From: CAZYBU01 sp964645775
Lineage (GTDB): Bacteria > Spirochaetota > UBA4802 > UBA5550
DNA length: 7,231 bases
Reading direction: 5' to 3'
Assembly: GCA_964645775.1 (NCBI GenBank)
Contig: CAZYBU010000068.1
Location: 1 to 7,231 of the forward strand
Below are positions 1-6,841 of the stretch, piece by piece. Position numbers and translations under genes: made by a program. The stretch's first letter is position 1. Each line of letters opens with the position of its first letter. The notes under the pieces were generated by a model, which saw only the letters and a list, made by a program, of their open reading frames with translations, had not been told where the DNA came from and searched no databases.

Positions 1-222
1 TATAAGGCTGGATGCGCCCGGAATGGAATCCGTAGTGTCGAGCGCGTACAGGAGGCACAAAATGGCGTCGACCGGCAGCGGCGCGCTTACCCTCTCACCC
101 TCCGGGTGCAGGTGGGCACAGGGTAAAGTTCACTGGCTGACACCGGTTGTATCCCGGTTTTTATTACGGGAACGGAGTATATGCGGTTCTGGCCCCGGGG
201 GTATAAATACCGGTTAAAGTCC
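1..222. other. Left-edge region without a confident gene
   Basis: No protein family is recognisable here. Three readings compete. On the plus strand, a frame open from base 1 ends at TAA 124-126 and could be the last 41 codons of a gene entering from the left; a weak terminator candidate follows it. In another plus frame, ATG 62-64 has a perfect AGGAGG at 50-55 (6-base spacing) and opens a 51-residue ORF to 217 with no family resemblance. On the minus strand, a frame runs off the left edge without a start codon. Codon third positions are GC-rich in all three, so composition does not decide. A short palindrome, GGTAT-AA-ATACC, lies at 200-211 just past the end of the minus-strand regulator gene. 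Confidence 0.3.
142..163 (+). terminator. Weak intrinsic terminator candidate
   Basis: ACCGG (142-146) and CCGGT (154-158) can form a 5-bp stem with a 7-base loop, followed by a short T tract (158-162). It lies 15 bases after the TAA at 124-126 that closes the plus-strand frame entering from the left. The stem is short, so this is only a candidate. On the minus strand the hairpin has no T tract behind it, so it does not serve as a terminator for the regulator gene. Confidence 0.25.
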
Positions 223-840
223 TTAATTCTGATGAATATAGACGGCTATATATGCGTCACCTGTGGTACTCTTCTTTCTGCGAATAAGGTTCTGGTTCTC
301 AAGCTCATCCATGATCGATTCGATGACGCTGCCAGACCATCCGTATTTCGTTTTGATCAAATTTGAGAACTCCTCGTGGTGCACGAGCTTGTAGGTGGCG
401 CTCTTTTCACTCTTTCCGTGGCGCAGGGCGAAAAGGAGAATTTCACTGTAGAGGTTCTGGTTCCGTGTCTGCTGAATGGCGCCTGTGTACGAACGGTTCA
501 TCTTCCTGAGCCGGTCCCCCATCATCCGGATGACCCGTATGGCGAAATGATGGTTCTCCCTGACACTTGTCTCAAAGGACTCTTTGTCCATGGAGATAAG
601 TTCGCAATCCTCAAGGGCTATGGCGTTGGCGGATCGGGGCTCGTCATTTATAAAGGCCATTTCTCCGAAGAATTCCGCTTCTCCCAGTATTTCGATCTCT
701 TCATCCGATTTTCCGGATGACTGTGTGATCCTGATTTTCCCCTTATGGACCAGGTAGATGTAGTCGCCCGGCTCTCCTTCCCGGAAGATGTACTCTCCCT
801 TGCTTACCTTTCTTCCATACAGATCAAAAAGTCTACTCAT
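223..840 (-). CDS. Crp/Fnr-family transcriptional regulator (cyclic-nucleotide-binding domain plus winged helix)
   Basis: This 205-residue protein has the usual length and order of the CRP/FNR family. Residues ~8-115 form a cNMP-binding beta-roll: an early GEYIFREGEPGDYIYLVHKG segment, then a phosphate-binding-cassette-like stretch with FGEM (58-61) and PRSA (68-71). Glu60, Arg69 and Ser70 match the ligand-contacting Glu and Arg-Ser of known cAMP-binding domains, so cyclic-nucleotide binding is plausible though unproven. A long helix (~100-135) leads to a C-terminal helix-turn-helix around 156-187 (EEFSNLIKTKYGWSGS, then a recognition-like helix and ENQNLIRRK). This HTH departs from the standard family pattern. 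The only cysteine is Cys79, so there is no FNR-type Fe-S cluster. GGGAG lies 5 bases before the ATG. The gene is divergent from the RND operon and may control it and itself. The ligand is unknown. Confidence 0.9.
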   Translation of the reverse strand: MSRLFDLYGRKVSKGEYIFREGEPGDYIYLVHKGKIRITQSSGKSDEEIEILGEAEFFGEMAFINDEPRSANAIALEDCELISMDKESFETSVRENHHFAIRVIRMMGDRLRKMNRSYTGAIQQTRNQNLYSEILLFALRHGKSEKSATYKLVHHEEFSNLIKTKYGWSGSVIESIMDELENQNLIRRKKSTTGDAYIAVYIHQN

Positions 841-845
841 GATAA

Positions 846-850
846 CTCCC
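846..850 (-). promoter_or_regulatory. Ribosome binding site of the Crp/Fnr regulator
   Basis: On the minus strand GGGAG is followed by TTATC and then the ATG at 840, giving a 5-base spacing. This supports the chosen start, which also falls right before the first strand of the cyclic-nucleotide-binding domain. Confidence 0.6.
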
Positions 851-983
851 GATGTGCCTGTTGAAATGCATGTGCACGTTCATAATTGCATGCGGTATTT
901 TCCTTCCCGTCGGTCCATCCGTCCATTCCTTTTTCATTCCGTGTCTAACCGGGTCACAGGTTCACGAAAAGAAATCATCACGA

Positions 984-1001
984 CAGGGATATCCATCCCT
1001 G
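984..1001. repeat. Perfect 7-4-7 inverted repeat
   Basis: CAGGGAT (984-990), a 4-base centre (ATCC), and ATCCCTG (995-1001) form an exact dyad; the nested 8-base GGATATCC at 987-994 is itself palindromic. It lies about 145 bases upstream of the regulator start and 315 upstream of the RND start. There is no T tract on either side, so an operator is more likely than a terminator. Confidence 0.5.
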
Positions 1002-1201
1002 GGAGATCCATATATCCTCCGGGTGAGGGTTCCGATTTCACTTATTTCAAGCTTGCATGAATTTGGAGGGTGCGACATCCTGCTTCAAAAATGACTTGAT
1101 CTGGCTTTCCGGTCCTGATTTCATACTCACGTTGCTTAGAGCCGCGTATGCGGAAGGGAGCTGTTCACTGATCGCGGTTATCCGGAATGTCTGCGCCATT
1201 T

Positions 1202-1221
1202 TGTTCATCCTTATTTGAACA
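1202..1221. promoter_or_regulatory. Inverted repeat TGTTCA-N8-TGAACA, candidate operator
   Basis: TGTTCA (1202-1207) and TGAACA (1216-1221) are exact reverse complements around an 8-base centre. The 20-base dyad sits about 95-114 bases before the RND start codon. It does not match the textbook CRP (TGTGA-N6-TCACA) or FNR (TTGAT-N4-ATCAA) sites, but its size fits binding by a dimeric regulator. A further TGTTCA half-site lies 40 bases upstream at 1162-1167. Confidence 0.4.
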
Positions 1222-1235
1222 GGGGACGTTATAAC

Positions 1236-1250
1236 CTGTCATCCTGACAG
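1236..1250. promoter_or_regulatory. Inverted repeat CTGTCA-TCC-TGACAG
   Basis: An exact 6-3-6 dyad lies 66-80 bases before the RND start and is directly preceded by the 8-base palindrome GTTATAAC (1228-1235). As DNA it could be an operator. If transcribed it would form a tight 6-bp hairpin with a 3-base loop in the leader; no T tract follows, so it is not an intrinsic terminator. Confidence 0.4.
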
Positions 1251-1315
1251 ACGCCCTGAGAAACATCGCCTGGAAGGTATGACGGGATACTGAATTATCA
1301 AACTGGAATCTGTAT

Positions 1316-4300
1316 ATGATTAAACTTATCTCGTACCTCATGAATCAGCGGCTCTTTGTAAACCTGCTGGTGATATTGCTGATCCTTATTGGAAGCTACG
1401 CTCTTTCCACGATCAACCGTGAGGCCTTCCCGGAGGTCACCTTCGACATGGTATCGGTCACAACGGTATATCCGGGAGGTTCCCCTGATGAGATAGAACA
1501 GCTCATAACCATACCCCTGGAGAAGAGGCTCCGGGAGGTGGACGGACTTGACAAGGTACGATCCTATAACGTTGAGAGCGTGTCCGTCCTGGCCGTGTAC
1601 ATAGATGACGAGGTAAGGAACAAGGAGAAGGTAGTCCAGAACATCAAGGACGCCATTGAGCTGGAGAAAAACCTGCCGGATAAGGCCGAGACCCCCCTGG
1701 TCAAAGAGATCAAGCTGGAGAAGACCTATGTCATAAGCCTGACCATCACCGGAAAGAATGATGATGTTGATTACAGGTACCTGCGTGAGGCGGCTGATGA
1801 GATCGAGGATTATATTTACGAGATTGACGGCGTTGCCCAGGTGGAGAAGACCGGTTATTTGGATCGGGAATACCTGGTCGAGGTAGACCCGGGGAAGCTC
1901 GATTTTTACAGGCTCGGTATAAACCAGGTAATCTCCACCCTGGAAGCCAGAAATATGGACGTACCCGGCGGATCTCTTCGCATAGGGGACAATGAATTCG
2001 TTCTGAGGACCAAGGGACAGTACCGGAACATACACGAGATTCGAAACACGGCCATAATGGTAAACGATTATGGTAACGCTGTCACCGTGGGAGACCTCGG
2101 CACGGTCTCCGATACATTCGAGGAAGCGGATGTCCTGGAACGTTACAAGGGCAAAGAGGCCATCATCCTGCAGGTATGGAAAAAACGGAGCGCCGATGAG
2201 ATACGGCTGGTTGACGAGGTTAAGTCCGCTTTTAAAGGGTATAAACCTCTCCATGACGATAAACTGAAGCTCGAACTCTTCCATGATCAGAGCCGTCTTA
2301 CCCGGGACCGGATATCAGGTGTCATTACAAATGCCATAACAGGTTTCGTCCTCCTGGCCGTTGTCCTGCTGTTACTCCTTGGCCCGCGAATGTCTCTTAT
2401 CGTTTCCGTCGGGATACCGGTGGCTTTTATGACAGCCTTTATCGGCATGAAGATGCTGGGGCTTACCGTCAATGTCATAAGCCTTTTCGGCATGATCATG
2501 GTCCTCGGTATGATCGTCGATTTCGGTATCGTCGTGTCGGAAAACAGCCAGCGCTACCTGGAACTCGGCTACGAGAAGGACGAGGCTATCGGCCGCGGCG
2601 TAACGGAAATCGCCTGGCCCGTGACCGTGACTCTTCTCTGCATATCCGCCGCCTTCGGGCCGCTATTGGCCCTGTCAGGACTCATGGGAAAGTTCATCAT
2701 CGCTATTCCCATTGTTCTCATCCTCTGTCTCGCGGCATCCTGGTTCGTGGCCCTTTTCGTTATGCCGACCCACCTCTCCATGTTCGCGGGCGGTAAGGAG
2801 AATGAAAGGAATACCGTGCGGGACAGCAGCGCACATGTTAATGAGAAGGGAATTTTCGGATCCGTCCTCGGATATTACAGGCGATTGCTGGAAGCGGCTC
2901 TCAGGTACAGGTACGTAACCCTGGGTCTTCTCGTGGTGATGCTTGTCGGTTCCTTCGGGCTTGTCCCGGTCATCGGTTTCCAGTTCATGCCCCAGGGGGG
3001 AGAGGAGTCTATCACGGTGTATGCCCGGATGCCGAAGGAGATCAACCTTAAGGCGAACAAACGTGAGATGAAGAAGGTTGAGTCTATCATTCTGGAGCTT
3101 CCGGAGGAGGATCTCGACGTTCTCAGGACCTCGGTGGGCGAGGAGACATCCGGATTCCTGGACCCGAAACCGGGAAAAGGGACACATAAAACCACCTTCG
3201 ACCTCTACCTTACCCCGGACGAGGAGCGGTCCCGTAACGCTGACGAGATCAATGATGAACTTCGAAGCAGGGTCCGGGCGGCCCAGGAGAAGGGAGATAT
3301 CCCGGAAAATATTGTTTTTCGCTTCGAGGTGGATAGGAACGGACCTCCCGTGGGCAAGGCGGTCAATGTTGAGATCCGGGGAGAGGATTTCCAGGTTATT
3401 AAAAAAATCGCCGGGGAGTATATGGATTACCTTTCTGGTAAAGATGGAGTTAATGACATCTCAATGGACCTGGAAATCGGAAAGAAGGAGTTCCGCTACA
3501 GGGTCGACGACGCCATGGCCGCCCGGACAGGGGTCACAGTCAGGGATGTGGCCATGACCCTGAACGCCTCCTTTGAAGGATCCGTGGCCACGAGCGTCAG
3601 GCAGGGTAATGACGACATAGATATACGTGTCCGCTTCCCTGACCGGGCAAGGCAGACCTTCGCCAGCCTGGATAAGGTCATGATAAGCAATCACAGGGGA
3701 GGGCTGATTCCACTGGACATCGTGACACGGGTCGAGCAGCAGTCCGGTTATTCTCAGATTAACCGCCTGGATTATAAACGTATTGTCCAGGTCCAGGCCA
3801 ACGTGGACACCGATAAGGTCACGTCCCGGGAAATAAACAGTGATCTCCATGAACATTTTAAGAATATAAGCGAACGGTACCCCGGCTACGAGGTAACTTA
3901 CGGGGGCGAGGAAGAGGAGACCAATGAGCGTATGGGTGAACTGGGCGTGCTGTTTATCTTTGCACTCTTTATCATCTATATCATTATCGCCGTCTTTTTC
4001 CAGTCACTGGTCATTCCCGTGGTAGTCATGGTCGCCATTCCCTTTGCCCTGGTCGGTATCATCCTGGCCCTTTTTACCCACGGCCAGCCCATGTCCTTTA
4101 TGAGTACCCTCGGCTTTTTCAGCCTGGCGGGGGTCATCGTGAGCAATACCCTGGTCCTGGTTCAGTTTATTAATAACCAGAGGGATACAGGCATTCCATT
4201 ACGGGATTCCCTTGTCTCGGCCGGTGTCATGCGCTTCCGTCCCGTGCTCCTGACAACAGGCACCACGGTCCTGGCCCTTGTCCCCACCATATACGGACTG

Positions 4301-4666
4301 GGAGGTACCGACTACTTCGTCTCTCCCCTGGCTCTCTCCTTCGGCTACGGGCTTATCTTCGCCACGATCATTACCCTGATCCTGGTACCCTGCTGCTATC
4401 ATATCGCTGAAGATATCAAGACCGGTGCAGCAGGTATCCTGTCTAATGCGGGTATCTCCATGAACAGGTCCATCTATATTCCATCGGATAACAGAAATGA
4501 ACGGGAGCGGAAATGCCAGGAATTCATGGACTGTTTCCACCACGAGGATATGGCGGAGTCGATCAAGAACCGTGTGGTGAAGGAGCTGGAGGAAGAACGC
4601 AGGATGGAAGAAGCTGAAAAGTCCAAGCCAAAGTCAAAGTCAAAGTCAAAGAAAAAGAATGACTGA
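1316..4666 (+). CDS. RND-superfamily efflux transporter permease (AcrB-like), solo, with altered proton relay
   Basis: This 1116-residue protein has the full RND duplication: TM1 (~12-33), a periplasmic porter/docking loop (~34-335), TM2-6 (~338-485), TM7 (~533-555), a second large loop (~556-870), and TM8-12 (~873-1027). YPGGSPDEIEQ and IPLEKRLREVDGLD in the first loop are typical of AcrB-like permeases. By motif comparison with AcrB, the TM4 Asp407-Asp408 pair is Asp402-Phe403 (VDFGIVVSEN), the TM10 Lys940 is Ser943 (VSNTLVLVQF), while Arg971 and Thr978 appear kept as Arg973 and Thr980. A hydrophilic tail of ~85 residues follows TM12, ending in a Lys/Ser stretch. Only a weak GGA (1305-1307) precedes the ATG. 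No membrane-fusion or outer-membrane partner gene is adjacent. It is likely a cytoplasmic-membrane exporter; substrate unknown. Confidence 0.92.
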   Translation: MIKLISYLMNQRLFVNLLVILLILIGSYALSTINREAFPEVTFDMVSVTTVYPGGSPDEIEQLITIPLEKRLREVDGLDKVRSYNVESVSVLAVYIDDEVRNKEKVVQNIKDAIELEKNLPDKAETPLVKEIKLEKTYVISLTITGKNDDVDYRYLREAADEIEDYIYEIDGVAQVEKTGYLDREYLVEVDPGKLDFYRLGINQVISTLEARNMDVPGGSLRIGDNEFVLRTKGQYRNIHEIRNTAIMVNDYGNAVTVGDLGTVSDTFEEADVLERYKGKEAIILQVWKKRSADEIRLVDEVKSAFKGYKPLHDDKLKLELFHDQSRLTRDRISGVITNAITGFVLLAVVLLLLLGPRMSLIVSVGIPVAFMTAFIGMKMLGLTVNVISLFGMIMVLGMIVDFGIVVSENSQRYLELGYEKDEAIGRGVTEIAWPVTVTLLCISAAFGPLLALSGLMGKFIIAIPIVLILCLAASWFVALFVMPTHLSMFAGGKENERNTVRDSSAHVNEKGIFGSVLGYYRRLLEAALRYRYVTLGLLVVMLVGSFGLVPVIGFQFMPQGGEESITVYARMPKEINLKANKREMKKVESIILELPEEDLDVLRTSVGEETSGFLDPKPGKGTHKTTFDLYLTPDEERSRNADEINDELRSRVRAAQEKGDIPENIVFRFEVDRNGPPVGKAVNVEIRGEDFQVIKKIAGEYMDYLSGKDGVNDISMDLEIGKKEFRYRVDDAMAARTGVTVRDVAMTLNASFEGSVATSVRQGNDDIDIRVRFPDRARQTFASLDKVMISNHRGGLIPLDIVTRVEQQSGYSQINRLDYKRIVQVQANVDTDKVTSREINSDLHEHFKNISERYPGYEVTYGGEEEETNERMGELGVLFIFALFIIYIIIAVFFQSLVIPVVVMVAIPFALVGIILALFTHGQPMSFMSTLGFFSLAGVIVSNTLVLVQFINNQRDTGIPLRDSLVSAGVMRFRPVLLTTGTTVLALVPTIYGLGGTDYFVSPLALSFGYGLIFATIITLILVPCCYHIAEDIKTGAAGILSNAGISMNRSIYIPSDNRNERERKCQEFMDCFHHEDMAESIKNRVVKELEEERRMEEAEKSKPKSKSKSKKKND
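4624..4656 (+). repeat. Short AAGTCA tandem repeat coding the Lys/Ser tail of the RND protein
   Basis: Near-identical hexamers (AAGCCA once, then AAGTCA three times) followed by an A-rich run encode Lys-Pro and Lys-Ser-Lys-Ser repeats at the transporter C-terminus. The repeat can change length by slippage, so tail length may vary between strains. It lies immediately before the stop codon and the next gene's ribosome site. Confidence 0.6.
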
Positions 4667-4672
4667 AAGGAG
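4667..4672 (+). promoter_or_regulatory. Ribosome binding site deciding the EEP lipoprotein start
   Basis: AAGGAG directly after the RND stop codon is 7 bases before ATG 4680. This favours 4680 over the in-frame ATG at 4659, which overlaps the RND gene by 8 bases, has no ribosome site, and would put seven polar residues ahead of a clean Met-Lys-Lys leader. Confidence 0.75.
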
Positions 4673-4679
4673 TTCTGCA

Positions 4680-5798
4680 ATGAAAAAATATTTCCATTTG
4701 CTTCTGGTTTTTACTCTCGCTTTTACGATTATATGCTGCTCTGATGATACAGGCAAAGACGATACATCCGCGAAGAAGCAGAATGACCTGAAAATCGTGA
4801 CCTTCAATGTCTGGTACGGTTTCGGGGAAGAGGGGACTCTGGCCTTTGAGGAGAGGGAGGATCGGGAGACCCGGGAGCAACGGTACCGGATTGCCATAAA
4901 GGAACTGAAGCGCCTCGATCCTGACATCATCGCCATACAGGAGGCGAACAAAGTGCCCGGTTACGCCGAACGGATGGCAAAGGACCTGGGATACGACGAG
5001 ATCCACCAGGTAATTAACGCGGGCCTGAAGGTAGGGCCTGTGGGAATCCCCACCAATCTGAAGATGGGCATAGTTATCCTTGCGAAAAAGCCCCTGGAAC
5101 TGGAAAAGACGGCAGTCGAACAGATCTCCGGCGACAGCTGGGGAATCTTCACGGACTGGTTTACCTTTCATCTGAACGAGTCCCGTTTTCTTCTCGTGGG
5201 GAAGGTCACGGTTAACGGCAGCCCCCTCTACGTCTGCAATGTCCACGCCCACGCGTCCCTCTCCGAGAAACCTGAGTACAGAAAAAAACTGGAGACGCTG
5301 AAGGATACCGGTGAGATTTCGGAGAAGGAATACCGATCCTACACCGCCCGGTACGACTCGGAGCGGGAGAGAATCCGGTCAGAGATCAGGAACACCCTGG
5401 CCGGAATCGAGAGGCACGTTCCCTCCGGCGCACCGGTTATACTCCTGGGGGACTTTAACTCCCTTGAAGGCTCGGTCCCGGTTCAGATGATAACCGGGAA
5501 GGGTTTCATCGATACCTACCGGGTCGCTAACCCGGATAAAGAGGGCTTTACATGGGACTCGACCAATCCCCTGTCCGCCAACGACACCATCCTCTCTGAA
5601 GATCTGAAAGACGATCACTTTATGAGAATCGCCTACGGCGACTGGCAGATATCCCAGAGGATCGATTACATCTTTGTCGGCGGCCCCTTCCGGCCGGAAG
5701 ATGTCCTGGATTCCGAAGTGATCATGAACCGTCCGGTGAAGGGACAGTATGCCTCGGACCATTTCGGGGTCATGGCACGGATGGCCGTGCCGGAGTAG
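4680..5798 (+). CDS. Endonuclease/exonuclease/phosphatase (EEP) fold lipoprotein
   Basis: This 372-residue protein begins with a lipoprotein-like leader: MKK, a hydrophobic stretch (5-18), then Cys19-Cys20 and a charged, Asp-rich linker. The lipobox (Ile-Ile-Cys-Cys) is relaxed, so anchoring is likely but not certain. From ~37 the EEP (DNase I-like) metal-dependent fold is clear: TFNVW with Asn43, IIAIQEAN with Glu88, VHAH with His189/His191, LLGDFNS with Asp258/Asn260, RIDYIFV, and the terminal SDH at 359-361. All the usual catalytic positions are present, so it should be an active Mg-dependent phosphodiesterase or phosphatase. A charged helical insert lies between the VHAH and GDFN motifs (~205-245). 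The family acts on nucleic acids, inositol phosphates, sphingomyelin or other phosphoesters, and sequence alone does not pick one. It starts 13 bases after the RND gene, so it is very likely co-transcribed and acts outside the cytoplasmic membrane. Confidence 0.88.
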   Translation: MKKYFHLLLVFTLAFTIICCSDDTGKDDTSAKKQNDLKIVTFNVWYGFGEEGTLAFEEREDRETREQRYRIAIKELKRLDPDIIAIQEANKVPGYAERMAKDLGYDEIHQVINAGLKVGPVGIPTNLKMGIVILAKKPLELEKTAVEQISGDSWGIFTDWFTFHLNESRFLLVGKVTVNGSPLYVCNVHAHASLSEKPEYRKKLETLKDTGEISEKEYRSYTARYDSERERIRSEIRNTLAGIERHVPSGAPVILLGDFNSLEGSVPVQMITGKGFIDTYRVANPDKEGFTWDSTNPLSANDTILSEDLKDDHFMRIAYGDWQISQRIDYIFVGGPFRPEDVLDSEVIMNRPVKGQYASDHFGVMARMAVPE

Positions 5799-5836
5799 CA
5801 TGTTGTACCTTCAGAGGAGTTATGATAGACTGTCAC

Positions 5837-5842
5837 GAGGAG
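5837..5842 (+). promoter_or_regulatory. Ribosome binding site favouring the internal DHH start
   Basis: GAGGAG is 6 bases before ATG 5849, an ideal spacing. A second GAGGAG at 5814-5819 precedes the in-frame ATG 5822 by only 2 bases, which is too close for normal initiation. Confidence 0.55.
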
Positions 5843-5848
5843 CCCGAC

Positions 5849-6811
5849 ATGATACTTAATCAAATTCTTGAACACGTCAACAATGAAGATTTCATCTTTG
5901 TGCAGACCCATAATTACCCGGATCACGATTCCGTGGCCTCCGCCTTCGGCCTTCATGAGCTTTTAAAGAGAAAGGGGGTGCGATCTCAAATAATCTACGA
6001 GGGTGAAATGCAGAGGGAGTCCCTGAAGCAGATGGTGGACAGCCTTGGAATCGTAATTGAGCCGGCCTCGGCACACTGCATGGACGAAGGACACATGATT
6101 GTTATCGTGGATGGGTGCAAGGGTAACAAGAACGTTACGGACCTCATCGGCGATGAGATCGCCGTGATCGACCACCATGAGGTGACCTCGCCCGATGACG
6201 TTCCTCACAGCGACATCCGGCCCGGATACGGGGCCTGTTCCTCCATAATTTTCGAGTATTTCCAGGAGGCGGGTGAAGATATTCCGAAAAACGTGGCTAC
6301 GGCTCTGATGATCGGTATCAACATGGACACGGCCCTGCTGACCCGGGGTGTCTCCCAGGAGGATATCCACGCCTACGCGAGTCTCTACGACCTGAGTGAC
6401 ATCCGGCTTCAGAATTCCCTTCTTCGCAACTACATCCAGACCCGGGACCTCGATTTTTACCGCTACGCGATAGATAATGTTGAAATCATAGACACGGCCG
6501 CGTTCTGTTATTTCCCCGATGGATGCAACCAGAACCTTCTTGGAATCCTGGGGGACTTCTTCCTGGCCCTGGAGGAGGTCGATTTCGTCATCCTCTGCGC
6601 GAAGAACGGAGACCAAATAAATTTTTCCCTCCGAAGCGAGGATGACAACTGGAACTCGGCCGCCATCATCCAGTCGGCCCTTTCCGGTATCGGTTTCGGG
6701 GGAGGACACTTCGATATGGCGGGAGGTGTGATAAAAGACCTGTCGCAGTTCGATGTTGATGAAATCAAAAAACGATTCCTGGATGAACTCGGAGTGAAGA
6801 AAAACCCGTAA
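5849..6811 (+). CDS. DHH/DHHA1-family phosphoesterase (NrnA-like)
   Basis: This 320-residue protein (329 if ATG 5822 is used) carries the full DHH set: motif I THNYPDHDSVASA with Asp25 and Asp27, motif II Asp88 (VIVDGC), motif III Asp108-His109-His110 (VIDHHEV), and motif IV Asp160 (GINMDT). A C-terminal DHHA1 domain ends in GFGGGHFDMAGG (~282-293), the substrate-binding glycine loop. Length and order match bacterial NrnA-type enzymes: Mn-dependent cytoplasmic hydrolases of short oligoribonucleotides, pAp or linear dinucleotides. The PD-x-D-x-x-ASA form of motif I, rather than PDGD-x-x-GS, points to a divergent subfamily, so the substrate is open. It has no signal peptide or membrane segment. 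It lies 50 bases after the EEP gene in the same direction and is probably the last gene of the operon. I chose ATG 5849 for its ribosome site and because the domain begins at once after it. Confidence 0.9.
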   Translation: MILNQILEHVNNEDFIFVQTHNYPDHDSVASAFGLHELLKRKGVRSQIIYEGEMQRESLKQMVDSLGIVIEPASAHCMDEGHMIVIVDGCKGNKNVTDLIGDEIAVIDHHEVTSPDDVPHSDIRPGYGACSSIIFEYFQEAGEDIPKNVATALMIGINMDTALLTRGVSQEDIHAYASLYDLSDIRLQNSLLRNYIQTRDLDFYRYAIDNVEIIDTAAFCYFPDGCNQNLLGILGDFFLALEEVDFVILCAKNGDQINFSLRSEDDNWNSAAIIQSALSGIGFGGGHFDMAGGVIKDLSQFDVDEIKKRFLDELGVKKNP

Positions 6812-6841
6812 GTGAAACTGGATGCGACCTGGTACGCTGAG

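Larger units (their letters stand above)
841..1315. promoter_or_regulatory. Divergent intergenic control region
   Basis: These 475 bases separate the minus-strand regulator from the plus-strand RND operon and must carry both promoters. I found no convincing -35/-10 pair in either direction. Short plus-strand ORFs across 788-1094 have no ribosome site and no family resemblance. The region is rich in perfect dyads: 984-1001, 1142-1153 (CCGC-GTAT-GCGG), 1202-1221, the palindrome GTTATAAC at 1228-1235, and 1236-1250. Near the regulator start, 865-893 has overlapping short palindromes (ATGCAT, GTGCAC, GCATGC). The hexamer TGTTCA occurs at 1162-1167 and again at 1202-1207, exactly 40 bases apart. 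These are candidate operators, possibly for the divergent Crp/Fnr protein. Confidence 0.5.

Noticed and set aside
852..1094. 80-residue plus-strand ORF in the divergent spacer with a hydrophobic start
   Set aside because: There is no ribosome site before the ATG and no recognisable family, and it covers the likely regulator promoter and the dyads.
1201..1235. Possible sigma70 promoter using TTGTTC or TTGAAC with TATAAC
   Set aside because: The spacers between these hexamers are 23 and 9 bases, outside the working range, so no promoter was called.
1298..2284. 328-residue minus-strand open frame inside the RND gene
   Set aside because: It lies opposite a clear RND coding region, has no family motifs, and arises from the codon bias of the real gene.
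5963..6841. Long minus-strand open frame continuing from the broken gene across the DHH gene
   Set aside because: It is antisense to a gene with complete DHH/DHHA1 motifs. Only the part to the right of about 6842 looks protein-like, so the rest is a codon-bias shadow.
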